Below are positions 1 through 8,662 of a DNA stretch of 64,000 bases, in pieces (positions within the stretch are counted from its first letter, which is position 1; every line of letters starts with the position of its first letter). Both the position numbers and the translations under genes were made by a program. This DNA comes from Oceanococcus atlanticus (GTDB lineage Bacteria; Pseudomonadota; Gammaproteobacteria; Nevskiales; Oceanococcaceae). The notes under the pieces are model-generated. The model searched no databases and was not told the origin of the DNA. It worked only from the letters and a program-made list of their open reading frames with translations. The DNA lies in NCBI RefSeq assembly GCF_002088235.1, contig NZ_AQQV01000001.1, positions 806,001 to 870,000 of the forward strand, given 5' to 3'.

Positions 1-1
1 A

Positions 2-1252
2 GGCCAGCCCAAAGGCGTGATGCTCAGCCATCGCAACATACTCAGCAATGTCAAAGCCTGTCACCAGGTGATTCCCATGGTGGCCGGCGATATCGCGCTG
101 TCTTTTCTGCCGCTGGCGCATATGTTTGAGCGCACAGCCGGCTACTACCATGCGATCCTGGCCGGCGCCGAGGTCGCCTTCAACCGCGATATCAAGCATC
201 TGACCGACGATCTGCGCGAAGTGCGCCCGACCGTGCTGGTCTCGGTGCCACGCGTGTTCGAACGCTTCTACACCATGATCCAGCGTCGCGTGAAAAAACG
301 CCCATGGTTGCTGCGCGTGATGTTCGATCTGGCCCGCGATGCGGGCTGGCGCCACTTTCTGTACGAACAGAAGCGCGGCCCGCGCCCGCCGCTGGATCAC
401 CTGGGGCAAATGCTGGCCCGTCAATTCGGAAAAAGCGTGCTCGATGCCCTGGGTGGCCGCGTGCGCCTGGCCGTATCCGGCGGCGCACCGCTGTCGCCGG
501 AGATCGCCAAAACCTTTATCGGACTCGGCCTGCCTATCGTTCAGGGCTACGGTCTGACCGAAGCTTCACCGGTGGTCAGCACCAACCATCCCGACGACAA
601 CGATCCGGAAAGCGTGGGCCTACCGCTGCCCGGGGTGGAAACGCGGCGCGGCAGCAACGGCGAACTGCAGGTGCGCGGCCCCAACGTGATGCTTGGCTAC
701 TGGCACGATGACGAAGCCACGGCCGCCGTGCTCAGCGCCGACGGCTGGCTGAGTACCGGCGACAAAATCAGCCGCTTGCACAGCGACCGCCTTTATGTGG
801 TCGGGCGTATCAAGGAGCTGATCGTCATGTCGAATGGCGAGAAAGCCGCACCGGCCCTGCTGGAGCAGGAACTGATGCTCGACGAACTGGTCGAGCAGGT
901 GATTGTGATCGGCGAAGCGCGACCGTTCCTGACCGCCCTGATCGTGCCCAATCAGGTGGCCCTGGACGAGTTCTGTCAGACCCAGGGCATGCACCAGAAT
1001 GATCCGGATCTTCTGCCCGCCCTGCTCGCCCGGCTCAAGCAGGATCTCGACAACCACCCGCGTTTTGCCCAGATTCATCGGGTGGCGCTGCTCGACGAGC
1101 CGTGGACCACCGACAACCACATGCTCACCCCAACCCACAAACCACGTCGGCGGCACATTCTGCAACGCTACGCCGAGCGCATCGATGCGCTGTATCGCGG
1201 CCACTTCTCGCCCGACGATACGGCGCTCAACTATCACGTGGATATCGGATGA
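2..1252 (+). CDS. Long-chain acyl-CoA ligase (AMP-forming), 5' truncated by window edge
   Basis: Activates fatty acids to acyl-CoA through an acyl-adenylate. The frame is open from base 2 and begins inside the adenylate-forming P-loop signature (GQPKGVMLSH), so the true start lies outside the window; the ATG at 17 is internal. Further family marks are YGLTEASPVVSTN, the STGD motif and the hinge GRIKELIVMSNGEK, typical of the COG1022 (FAA1-like) long-chain branch. The C-terminal TPTHKPRR probably carries the catalytic lysine. The stop overlaps the plsY start (ATGA), so acyl activation and phospholipid acylation are probably co-transcribed. Substrate chain length cannot be read from the sequence. 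Confidence 0.9.
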   Translation, partial: GQPKGVMLSHRNILSNVKACHQVIPMVAGDIALSFLPLAHMFERTAGYYHAILAGAEVAFNRDIKHLTDDLREVRPTVLVSVPRVFERFYTMIQRRVKKRPWLLRVMFDLARDAGWRHFLYEQKRGPRPPLDHLGQMLARQFGKSVLDALGGRVRLAVSGGAPLSPEIAKTFIGLGLPIVQGYGLTEASPVVSTNHPDDNDPESVGLPLPGVETRRGSNGELQVRGPNVMLGYWHDDEATAAVLSADGWLSTGDKISRLHSDRLYVVGRIKELIVMSNGEKAAPALLEQELMLDELVEQVIVIGEARPFLTALIVPNQVALDEFCQTQGMHQNDPDLLPALLARLKQDLDNHPRFAQIHRVALLDEPWTTDNHMLTPTHKPRRRHILQRYAERIDALYRGHFSPDDTALNYHVDIG

Positions 1253-1866
1253 GCGTGCTCGCACTGCTGCTCGCCGCCCTGCTCGGCAGCCTGCTCGGCG
1301 GGCAGATTGTCGGCCACCTGCGCGGCCTCGACCTACGCCGCAGCGGTAGCGGCAATCTGGGCGCCACCAACGCCCTGCGCAGCGGCGGCATCAAGATGGG
1401 GCTGATCGTGCTGCTCATAGACGCCGGCAAGGCCTGGCTGGCCGCGGCCGGCTTGCCGCAACTGGTCGAGCAGGCGCCGATCTGGCTGCCCTGGGCCTGC
1501 GGCAGCCTTGCCGTGCTCGGCCATATCTACTCACCGTGGGCCGGATTCAAAGGCGGCAAAGGCGTGGCCTGCGGCCTGGGTGCGTGCGCAGCCTTGCTCC
1601 CGATCGCCCTGCTATGGGGACTGGGCGGTTTTGTCATCGTGCTGGTGCTGAGCGGCTACGTCAGTCTCAGCGTGCTCACGGCGACGGTACTGATAACCCT
1701 CAAGGTAGCCTGTTTTTCTGCAGCAGGCCTATGGTCATTGCCGGGCGCATTTGCGCTGGGCATGCTGCTGCTGCTGAGCTGGACCCACCGCGAAAACCTG
1801 CAGCGCCTGCTGCGCGGCAACGAAAACCGCTTTGAAAAGGTCATGCTGATCAAACCCCGCTCATGA
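1249..1866 (+). CDS. plsY: Acyl-phosphate:glycerol-3-phosphate acyltransferase PlsY
   Basis: Inner-membrane enzyme that moves an acyl group from acyl-phosphate to the sn-1 position of glycerol-3-phosphate, the first committed step of phospholipid synthesis. 205 residues, hydrophobic throughout, with the PlsY signatures GSGNLGATNALR (about 33-44) and GFKGGKGVACGLG (about 99-111). The ATG at 1249 is chosen because it overlaps the upstream stop and gives a normal PlsY N-terminus; an open frame reaching back to 1102 is a shadow of the ligase gene. The birA start overlaps its stop (ATGA). Confidence 0.95.
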   Translation: MSVLALLLAALLGSLLGGQIVGHLRGLDLRRSGSGNLGATNALRSGGIKMGLIVLLIDAGKAWLAAAGLPQLVEQAPIWLPWACGSLAVLGHIYSPWAGFKGGKGVACGLGACAALLPIALLWGLGGFVIVLVLSGYVSLSVLTATVLITLKVACFSAAGLWSLPGAFALGMLLLLSWTHRENLQRLLRGNENRFEKVMLIKPRS

Positions 1867-2831
1867 CGCCAGATGATCCGCAACTGATCCTGCTGCACCA
1901 ACTGGCCGATGGCGAGTGGGTCTCTGGCGCCGATCTGGCACAGACCCTGGGCATCAGCCGCGAAGCCGTCTCCAAACGCGTTCGGCGCCTGTCCGAGTGG
2001 CAGCTCGAGGTGGCCTCGCAAAGCGGGCGTGGCTACCAACTGGGCCCCGCCATTGAACTGCTCGACGGGGCAAACATACTTGCAGGCCTGAGAGCCGCCG
2101 GCCATGGGGCGTGCGACGTCCGTATTCTGACGAGTGTGGACTCCAGCAACCGCTGGCTGGCCGAGCACGGCGACAATCACATGCTGTGCCTGACCGAACA
2201 TCAGAGCGCAGGCCGTGGCCGACGGGGCCGCCATTGGCACTCGCCCTTTGGGCAGAACCTGTATTTGTCGCTGCGTGTTGATTTCAATCAATGGCCTGAA
2301 AAATTGCCGGCCCTGGGTCTGGTGCTCGGTGTAGCGATCTGCGAGCGGCTGGCGCGATTCAACATCCCCATGCAGTTGAAGTGGCCCAACGACCTGTATC
2401 TGAGCGGCAAGAAATGTGGCGGCCTGCTGATCGAACAACGCGGCGAGCTGCACGGTACAGGCACCTTGATCATCGGGCTGGGCTTGAATGTCGCCATGCG
2501 CGACGAGCAGGCCATAGACCAGCATTGGACCAGCTTGGCACTGCAGGGCCATGCCATCAGTCGCAATGCTTTGGCGGTGGCCGTTGCCGATACGTTGCTG
2601 CACGAGTGCCGAGAACTCGACAACCAACGCATCAGCATGCGCCTGAGTCAATTTTCCGCGCACGACGTTTACCGCGATGCTGCAGTACAAATCGAAAGCG
2701 CCCAGGGCATCATTCCGGGTCAGACGCTGGGCATTGATGAATGGGGCCGACTCAGATTGCTCACCGATCGCGGCGAGCAGCTTTTCAGCGTCGGTGATGT
2801 CAGCCTGAGAGCTTCGCATGTTGCTGATTGA
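1863..2831 (+). CDS. birA: Bifunctional biotin ligase / biotin operon repressor BirA
   Basis: Makes biotinyl-AMP and transfers biotin to the carboxyl carrier protein; the N-terminal domain can bind DNA. 322 residues. The first 60 form a winged helix-turn-helix (LAQTLGISREAVSKRVRRL). The ligase domain has the biotinyl-AMP loop GRGRRG (117-122), KWPNDLYLSGKKCGG and a C-terminal SH3-like domain. The helix-turn-helix supports the full-length repressor type rather than a ligase-only form. It overlaps plsY by 4 bases and coaX by 14 bases. birA next to a pantothenate kinase gene and a tRNA-Thr is the order seen in E. coli and Pseudomonas ahead of the tufB region. Confidence 0.96.
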   Translation: MTPDDPQLILLHQLADGEWVSGADLAQTLGISREAVSKRVRRLSEWQLEVASQSGRGYQLGPAIELLDGANILAGLRAAGHGACDVRILTSVDSSNRWLAEHGDNHMLCLTEHQSAGRGRRGRHWHSPFGQNLYLSLRVDFNQWPEKLPALGLVLGVAICERLARFNIPMQLKWPNDLYLSGKKCGGLLIEQRGELHGTGTLIIGLGLNVAMRDEQAIDQHWTSLALQGHAISRNALAVAVADTLLHECRELDNQRISMRLSQFSAHDVYRDAAVQIESAQGIIPGQTLGIDEWGRLRLLTDRGEQLFSVGDVSLRASHVAD

Positions 2832-3570
2832 TCTTGGTAATTCGCGCTTGAAGTGGCGCCAATGGGACGGCCAGACCCTGAGCCCAGTGGAGACCGTTCC
2901 CCATCAGGACGGCCAACTTGGCAGCGCCTTTGCAGTTCACCTGAGTGCGCTCTCCAATAGCCACAAAGCCAGCGTATCCTGCGTGGCCCGACCTCAATTG
3001 CGCGATGCACTCGAACGCGCACTTGACCATGCTGATATTGAATCCGAGTGGCCTGCTTCACCGGCTCACGGCCTGGGCCTGAGCAACAGCTACAGCCAAC
3101 CCGAACGCCTCGGCGTCGACCGCTTTCTCGCACTGGCCGCGGCTTACTCGGTCGCGGGCAGCGCATGCTGCGTTATTGATGTGGGCACGGCAACCACGGT
3201 GGACTTATGCGACGATCAAGGCATCCACCAAGGCGGCCTGATTGCACCGGGCCCCGTGCCGCTCAGCCAGGCACTCAGCCAGCAAACCGCCCTGCCCAGA
3301 GCTGCCGATCAAATGCCCTCGCAACTCGGTTGGGCCACCAACACCGAGCAGGCCTTGCAACTCGGAGCTTTGCATACAGCCTGTGGTTTGATCGAACGCT
3401 CCTTCAAACTCGCGCAGATTCAATTGGGCTGTGAATATGCGTGGTTGACTGGTGGAGGCGCCGCTTGGTTGGCACCCTACCTCGACATCCCATTGAAACG
3501 CGATGATGATCTGGTTTTTCGAGGTCTCATCCTGCACCAGCAAGAGACACACGGCCTTGATCCGTTATAA
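2818..3570 (+). CDS. coaX: Type III pantothenate kinase CoaX
   Basis: Phosphorylates pantothenate in the first step of coenzyme A synthesis. 250 residues of the ASKHA fold: phosphate-1 motif DLGNSRLKW (5-13), GVDRFLALAAAY, DVGTATTVD (phosphate-2 region) and GGLIAPG. Type III enzymes need a monovalent cation and are not feedback-inhibited by CoA, unlike the type I CoaA of E. coli found in the same genomic position. It starts 14 bases inside birA and ends 38 bases before tRNA-Thr(UGU). Confidence 0.95.
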   Translation: MLLIDLGNSRLKWRQWDGQTLSPVETVPHQDGQLGSAFAVHLSALSNSHKASVSCVARPQLRDALERALDHADIESEWPASPAHGLGLSNSYSQPERLGVDRFLALAAAYSVAGSACCVIDVGTATTVDLCDDQGIHQGGLIAPGPVPLSQALSQQTALPRAADQMPSQLGWATNTEQALQLGALHTACGLIERSFKLAQIQLGCEYAWLTGGGAAWLAPYLDIPLKRDDDLVFRGLILHQQETHGLDPL

Positions 3571-3608
3571 TGCCGCCCCGCGAGAACAGCGGGCCTGATT
3601 GAACATAC

Positions 3609-3684
3609 GCCGGCATAGCACAATTGGTAGTGCAACTGTTTTGTAAACAGTAGGTTGGGGGTTCGAGTCCCTCTGCCGGCACCA
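3609..3684 (+). tRNA. tRNA-Thr (anticodon UGU)
   Basis: A 76-nt cloverleaf with encoded CCA. The acceptor stem GCCGGCA/TGCCGGC pairs perfectly, the anticodon stem ACTGT/ACAGT encloses loop TTTGTAA (anticodon TGT), and the T arm contains GTTCGAGTC. It corresponds to E. coli thrU, which there opens the thrU-tyrU-glyT-thrT-tufB cluster. Here it is stranded next to coaX, while tRNA-Tyr, -Gly and -Thr(GGU) lie 35 kb away on the other strand. Confidence 0.97.
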
Positions 3685-3697
3685 GTTTCTGGTGCCG
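3677..3697. repeat. Inverted repeat including the 3' end of tRNA-Thr
   Basis: The last eight bases of the tRNA (CGGCACCA, 3677-3684) are followed by a 5-nt loop and their exact complement TGGTGCCG (3690-3697). There is no following T-run, so it is a poor intrinsic terminator. It could guide 3' processing, or be a scar of the rearrangement inferred at this junction. Confidence 0.7.
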
Positions 3698-3706
3698 CCC
3701 GACCAG

Positions 3707-4264
3707 TCAGCTGTGAAAGTCGCCGGCAACCATGTGCCAGATTTCGTGCCCGACCACGACGGATTCCAGTTCGTCGTAGCTGACTGTCAGCCCCACCAGC
3801 CCAAGCAGGCGATCGGGCAAAACGACAGCGAGATTTGCCCATTCCTGGTAGCAACCACCGACAAACTGCTGACCGCAGTCGTCTACGTCTGCATCGTAAT
3901 CAATCCGAACCAGCTCATCGAGAAAGATGCCATAGTGGCTTGGCAGGCTGAGCAATGTAGGCGCCCGGCCTGACAGGCATTGCGCCACTGCGTCGCCAAT
4001 ATGCTGAAAAACAGGTGCTTGGTCCGGCCAGATAGTGCCCGCCAACTCCGCCGCACCAGGCGGATAAATACCGATCACACAGGCACCGTCAAAGATTCCC
4101 GCATTCGCCAGATATCCGACATTCAGGATTTTGACTGAAAGCGCGCTCCAGCCTCTGTCCTGAGCAATATCCGCGATGGCGTCCGCGCTATTACCGCTGC
4201 CGCCGCATGCACACAGGCCGCAAACAAGCGCCACTGTTGCAAGCCATTGTCGTGAAATACCCAT
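3707..4264 (-). CDS. Putative lipoprotein with C-terminal HExxH motif, function unknown
   Basis: 185 residues from the ATG at 4264 (a TTG five codons upstream is also open). The N-terminus MGISRQWLATVALVCGLCAC looks like a lipoprotein signal with Cys20 as lipidation site, followed by GGSGNS. The only catalytic-looking motif is HEIWHMVAGDFH within the last 13 residues, a zinc-peptidase type HExxH with another His seven residues further on. Zincins usually carry this motif mid-domain, so the protein may be truncated or not an enzyme. The stop lies 22 bases from tRNA-Thr, at the inferred inversion junction. I do not recognise a family. Confidence 0.6.
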   Translation of the reverse strand: MGISRQWLATVALVCGLCACGGSGNSADAIADIAQDRGWSALSVKILNVGYLANAGIFDGACVIGIYPPGAAELAGTIWPDQAPVFQHIGDAVAQCLSGRAPTLLSLPSHYGIFLDELVRIDYDADVDDCGQQFVGGCYQEWANLAVVLPDRLLGLVGLTVSYDELESVVVGHEIWHMVAGDFHS

Positions 4265-4308
4265 ACCCGCGCGGTGCAAGCCACGGGCCGCAACATCTCA
4301 GCCAAAAA

Positions 4309-4334
4309 TGAAAAGGCCCGCTCGTGCGGGCCTT
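4309..4334 (-). terminator. Intrinsic terminator after the DUF1302 gene
   Basis: A 9-bp stem AAGGCCCGC/GCGGGCCTT (4313-4321 with 4326-4334), 4-nt loop. On the minus strand it is followed by TTTTCATTTTT. It begins about 18 bases past the DUF1302 stop and precedes the lipoprotein gene. Confidence 0.85.
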
Positions 4335-4352
4335 GGATGCGTGTTCGCCTGT

Positions 4353-7022
4353 TTAGAACTGGTAGCGCACGTAGAACTGCGCCTGGTCCCTGTCGCGCAT
4401 CAGGTTCTGCGAACCACCCCCTGTCCACCACGTGTAACCGGGGAAAAAGGCCCAATTATTCTTGTAGCGAATCTCGAAGTTGATCGAGAAGTTCTTGCGC
4501 CCCTCGACAAAATTCTCACCCGGACCGGGTGAAATCCCCTCAACATCGTGCGCCAGGATAATGAACGGCTGCAGACTGATACCCGGGGCAATCGATTCGT
4601 AACGCAGCAAACTGATGATGCGGTAACCCCAGGAGAAGTCGGATGCGTACTTGTTGGTTTCCTGCTGGGGATTAAAACGCAGACCATCGGTGCCCGCCAC
4701 GCAAATGCCGGTCAAACAGCCCGGATGATCCTGACGGATCTGTTGCGGTGACAAACTGGTATCTGCCGGGTCCACCGTGTCGGTATCCACCACGCCGGCA
4801 CTGGCATGGCGATGCGTGCCAGGTGCATCAATCTGATACAACCAGCGCTCGGGCGGGTTGAGAATCTGATTGGCCCCGACTTCAAAGAACAAAATAACCT
4901 GATCCGCACCGATCGGGTTGGCCGTTTTCCCCAGAATATAGGTCGCGCCCAGGTTGTACTGCAGGGACTTCACGTGTTCCCAACCGCGGATGTAGCCCCC
5001 AGGATCATTCTCCCCGACCGTGACACCACGATAACTGGTGATATACGACGGGAAAGACCGTTGTACCGAAGGCGCATCGCCCCCGTTGCCCGTTGTGGAG
5101 CCCGTCGCGGGAATTAGATTGAACGTATTCGGACCAGACTGAGACAACAGCCCGGTCGGGTCTGCACATGTCGCACCGGCATAATCCGGGTGCACGGCAC
5201 GGTGACAACTCGTCAGCGTCGGGCCCAGTGCAGCAAATGTCAGATCTTCCAGATCCACCTGCACTGGCATATTGGGCCGATAGGCAATCTCACCCTGGAA
5301 GGACAAGTCACCCGCTGTGGTGTTGAAACTCATCCCGTAGACCTTGAGGTTCTCAGGATACTCCAGACCAAACTCTACCTCGTCCAGCGGAACGGCATCG
5401 GTGACAGGTCCGGTCCCAATCAGCTGCAACCCGTTGGATAAATCCACCGGCAAACCGAGCTGCTGTGTGACGTTGGTGATCGGCCCGAGCACACTGCCGG
5501 TCAGGTTCTGAATGACCCCGCCAACCGGATCGAGCAAAAGATTATCCAACCCCAGGGCATCCAACGGAATCAGAGCGCCCTGCCCGGCCAGAATTTGTTC
5601 CGCCAAAGGCAGATTCGGGCAGGCCAAAAGCAAGGTCGGCAAGTTGACCGCATCCACGCCAAGATTGGCGCCGGTGGGCTCGCCATTCGCCCCATCGTTG
5701 GGATGCGTCCGCGCACAGGACAAATCTGAACCCCAGAAGCTCGCATACGGCAGCTTCGAATGGTAGTTCATGAAATAGAAGCCGAAATCGGTACCGTTGT
5801 TGAAGTCCGACGCGTAGTACTTGAACGCGACACCAAACTGGCCGCTGTCCGACGGCGTATTGTCGGGCCGGCGCAAAATCGTGGTGCTGGAATCCGTCAG
5901 CGCAGACAGCGGGTTATTCAGCGGAGAACCGACCCGTGTTGGGTCCTCTGCCGGACCACCAAAACTGATGCTCGCGGTGTTGCCACCGGCATTCTCGGTG
6001 CCCGAATCCACCGTCGAATAAAAACCGCCCGGTGCCTGAGCAACCACCGTTTCCCACTCATACTGATAGTAGGCCTCAATCGACAGATTGTCGGTCAAGC
6101 CGGTACTCGCGTAGATCATGCCCACCGGGGTGAACACCTCCTCGGGTACGAAACCGGTGCGGAACAAATTGTTCGCGTTGACCGGGTTGGCCTGGTTGAG
6201 CGAATTGATAACCAAAATCGTGGATTCGCCCCAGGATATGCTCTGCCGCCCAACTTTGACGCTTAATTCGCGGTCCCCAATAAAGGGGAAATAGCCGTAG
6301 AAATACGCATCCATCAGTTGGAAATCGCTGCCGATCTGTTCAAGAACAGCCGAATCGGAGCGCTTTGAATAATGCGGCCCTGGTGCGCCACCGTAGGTAT
6401 TGGAGGAAATCGGCAAGCCGGCAATCGCCGGCGGCTCCAGCCCAGGATCGCCCGGACGCAGTCGATTGGGATGGTACTCGTCAAAGTCGTTATTGACGAA
6501 ATCATAGAAATACAGCCAACGACCAAAGAAACCATAGTCGTTGTAGGTCAAACTCAAATCCTGAGTGACCTTGAACGGCGCCTGAACCATATCGTATCGA
6601 TCATAGTTCCAGTTGCCATCGTCGAAATTGGGCGAGAACTGGCCTATCCCACCAATGCCATCCAGCGGGCCCTGGCCAATATCGTCGGCAATACCGGACA
6701 AGGCCTGTGCCGGAAGAATATCGTTCTGATTGATACCCTGACAGGAATGAAAGTTGACCTCCTCGCCACGGGCAGCGACAAACCGGGTACCACACAAGCT
6801 TGGAAGTTGATTGGCTTTGCCGAGCAGATCGCTGGCCCGGTTCTGCATACGCCAGGCGGCACCAAGCGTAGCAGAGGTGTTCAACACGCCGCTCAGGCCA
6901 TCGCCAATGTCGACTTCAAACTGCACCGCGTGCGCAGCGCCCAGCGGCCCCACCGCGAGCACTGCAAAAAGCGCAGCACGTCCCCATTGCCGCATCGCCA
7001 ACGGCGCATTCGACATCTGCAT
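4353..7022 (-). CDS. DUF1302 family outer-membrane protein
   Basis: 889 residues with a Sec signal peptide (cleavage probably after GAAHA, about residue 32), then the family-typical start VQFEVDIGDGLSGVLNTSATLG. Further DUF1302 hallmarks are YDRYDMVQAPFKVTQDLS, VKVGRQSISWGES and FGVAFKYYASDFNNGTDFGFYFMNYHSK; the C-terminus ends in aromatic beta-strand fashion (QAQFYVRYQF), as in outer-membrane barrels. DUF1302 proteins are predicted porin-like barrels in bacteria that use hydrophobic substrates; the cargo is not established. The ATG at 7022 is chosen because GGGGAGAG lies 5 bases upstream; a TTG within that ribosome site is not the start. It has its own promoter and terminator. Confidence 0.88.
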   Translation of the reverse strand: MQMSNAPLAMRQWGRAALFAVLAVGPLGAAHAVQFEVDIGDGLSGVLNTSATLGAAWRMQNRASDLLGKANQLPSLCGTRFVAARGEEVNFHSCQGINQNDILPAQALSGIADDIGQGPLDGIGGIGQFSPNFDDGNWNYDRYDMVQAPFKVTQDLSLTYNDYGFFGRWLYFYDFVNNDFDEYHPNRLRPGDPGLEPPAIAGLPISSNTYGGAPGPHYSKRSDSAVLEQIGSDFQLMDAYFYGYFPFIGDRELSVKVGRQSISWGESTILVINSLNQANPVNANNLFRTGFVPEEVFTPVGMIYASTGLTDNLSIEAYYQYEWETVVAQAPGGFYSTVDSGTENAGGNTASISFGGPAEDPTRVGSPLNNPLSALTDSSTTILRRPDNTPSDSGQFGVAFKYYASDFNNGTDFGFYFMNYHSKLPYASFWGSDLSCARTHPNDGANGEPTGANLGVDAVNLPTLLLACPNLPLAEQILAGQGALIPLDALGLDNLLLDPVGGVIQNLTGSVLGPITNVTQQLGLPVDLSNGLQLIGTGPVTDAVPLDEVEFGLEYPENLKVYGMSFNTTAGDLSFQGEIAYRPNMPVQVDLEDLTFAALGPTLTSCHRAVHPDYAGATCADPTGLLSQSGPNTFNLIPATGSTTGNGGDAPSVQRSFPSYITSYRGVTVGENDPGGYIRGWEHVKSLQYNLGATYILGKTANPIGADQVILFFEVGANQILNPPERWLYQIDAPGTHRHASAGVVDTDTVDPADTSLSPQQIRQDHPGCLTGICVAGTDGLRFNPQQETNKYASDFSWGYRIISLLRYESIAPGISLQPFIILAHDVEGISPGPGENFVEGRKNFSINFEIRYKNNWAFFPGYTWWTGGGSQNLMRDRDQAQFYVRYQF

Positions 7023-7081
7023 ATTGTCTCTCCCCAAATATTTTTACTGACCCGCTTACACGGTTATCAGGCGCACACCTC

Positions 7082-7109
7082 ATTGTAATGAAAATTTTCA
7101 GCGTGCCAA
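7082..7109 (-). promoter_or_regulatory. Candidate sigma70 promoter of the DUF1302 gene
   Basis: Minus strand: TTGGCA (7104-7109), 16-bp spacer, TACAAT (7082-7087), each 5 of 6 to consensus, about 60 bases upstream of the start codon in an AT-rich gap. Confidence 0.55.
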
Positions 7110-7175
7110 TCTACTTAATATTGCGCCAACTCTTTGAATTATTTAGCCCCCACCACCAGAGCGCTGGCGACGGAC

Positions 7176-7206
7176 AAAAAAAAGCCCCGATCTAATCGGG
7201 GCTTTT
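7176..7206 (-). terminator. Intrinsic terminator of the alpha operon (after rplQ)
   Basis: Perfect stem GCCCCGAT/ATCGGGGC (7184-7191 with 7195-7202), 3-nt loop, followed on the minus strand by eight T. It ends the whole tRNA-Tyr-to-rplQ block. Confidence 0.93.
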
Positions 7207-7230
7207 CGTATTTATTAGCGAGCGCGAAGC

Positions 7231-7617
7231 TTACTCCGCTGCGGCCTCACCGCCTTCTACCGGGCGATCAACCAGCTCGACGTAAGCCATCGGAGCATTG
7301 TCACCACGACGGAAGCCAGCTTTAAGAATGCGCAGGTAACCGCCATTGCGATCCTTGTAGCGCGGGCCAAGTTCATTGAACAACTTACCCACCACTTCCT
7401 TGTTACGCAGACGCGAGAACACCAGGCGACGATTGGCCACGGAGTCTTCGCGGGCGCGGGTGATCAGCGGCTCGGCTACACGGCGCAACTCTTTTGCGCG
7501 CGGCAGAGTGGTTTTGATCAGTTCGTGCTCGACCAGCGAATTGGTCAGATTCTGCAGCATCGCTTTGCGATGCGATGATTCACGCCCGAGCTGACGGCCG
7601 GAATTACGATGACGCAT
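7231..7617 (-). CDS. rplQ: 50S ribosomal protein L17
   Basis: 128 residues starting [17 protein letters not shown], the invariant L17 N-terminus; lines the large subunit near the exit-tunnel region. Last gene of the alpha operon, 12 bases after rpoA and just before the block's terminator. The C-terminus ends in the acidic tail VEGGEAAAE. Confidence 0.98.
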   Translation of the reverse strand: MRHRNSGRQLGRESSHRKAMLQNLTNSLVEHELIKTTLPRAKELRRVAEPLITRAREDSVANRRLVFSRLRNKEVVGKLFNELGPRYKDRNGGYLRILKAGFRRGDNAPMAYVELVDRPVEGGEAAAE

Positions 7618-7629
7618 GACGTTTAGTCC

Positions 7630-8622
7630 TCAAGCCTTGGCTTCGCTGCTCGGCGAAGTCCAGCTGTCCAGTTCCATGCCCAGGCTCAGACCTTGCTGCT
7701 CCAGGACATCCTTGATTTCATTGAGCGACTTCTTACCGAGGTTCGGCGTCTTCATCAACTCAACTTCAGTACGCTGGACCAAATCGCCCACGTAGTAGAT
7801 GTTTTCCGCTTTCAGGCAGTTGGCCGAACGCACGGTCAACTCCAGCTCATCAATCGGCCGCATCAGCGCCGGATTGACTTCTTCACTGGGACCAGCTTCC
7901 GGCTGCGGTGCTGCAGCTTCTTCATCGAGATCAACGAATACGGTCAACTGATCGCGCAGAATGCCAGCGGCAACACGAACAGCCTCGCCCGGTGCGATGC
8001 CACCATTGGTGTGCACGTCGAGAATCAGCTTGTCCAGATTGGTCCGCTGTTCAACACGCGCTGCATCCACACTGTAGCTGACGCGACGAACCGGACTGTA
8101 GGAAGCGTCCAGACGCAGCCCACTGACCAAATCCGTTTCTTCTTCGCTCATGCTGGCACGGCTCGCCGCAGGAACATAACCACGACCACGTGTAACGGTC
8201 AGCGTCATGTCCAGGCTTCCACCGGTCAGATTGGCCAGATGCAGATCCGGATTGACGATCTCCACATCATGATCAAGCTGAATGTCGCCAGCCGTCACCG
8301 CACCATCGCCGGACTTCTTCAGCGTCAGCTTGGCTTCTTCACGCGCATTCATGCGCACAGCGACGTTCTTCAGGTTCAGCAGAATGTCGAGGACATCTTC
8401 CTGAACACCTTCAATGGTGGAGTACTCATGCACAACACCGTCAATTTCCACCTGGGTGATTGCCGCACCGGGGATCGACGACAGCATGATCCGGCGCAGG
8501 GCGTTGCCCAGGGTGTGACCGAAACCGCGTTCCAGCGGTTCCAGCACGATTTTCGCGCGGTTGGGGCCGAGTTCTTCGACTTCAACCAGGCGGGGTTTCA
8601 AAAGTTCGGAAACGCCACTCAT
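7630..8622 (-). CDS. rpoA: RNA polymerase alpha subunit
   Basis: 330 residues. The N-terminal domain (about 1-235) dimerises and nucleates core assembly ([20 protein letters not shown]). An acidic/proline linker ([10 protein letters not shown]) leads to the C-terminal domain (about 250-320) that touches UP elements and activators ([36 protein letters not shown]). Located between rpsD and rplQ as in E. coli. Confidence 0.99.
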   Translation of the reverse strand: MSGVSELLKPRLVEVEELGPNRAKIVLEPLERGFGHTLGNALRRIMLSSIPGAAITQVEIDGVVHEYSTIEGVQEDVLDILLNLKNVAVRMNAREEAKLTLKKSGDGAVTAGDIQLDHDVEIVNPDLHLANLTGGSLDMTLTVTRGRGYVPAASRASMSEEETDLVSGLRLDASYSPVRRVSYSVDAARVEQRTNLDKLILDVHTNGGIAPGEAVRVAAGILRDQLTVFVDLDEEAAAPQPEAGPSEEVNPALMRPIDELELTVRSANCLKAENIYYVGDLVQRTEVELMKTPNLGKKSLNEIKDVLEQQGLSLGMELDSWTSPSSEAKA

Positions 8623-8662
8623 GCGTTCACCTCTTGCTCTGCATCCAGGGAATTGTCAGCGT

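Noticed and set aside
1656-2819. 387-codon open frame on minus opposite plsY/birA
   Set aside because: Fully overlaps two well-supported genes, and its translation has no family features.
7095-7112. Sigma54-like TTGGCACG upstream of the DUF1302 gene
   Set aside because: The -24 half matches, but there is no TTGC-type -12 at the required spacing; a sigma70 reading (TTGGCA-16-TACAAT) fits better.
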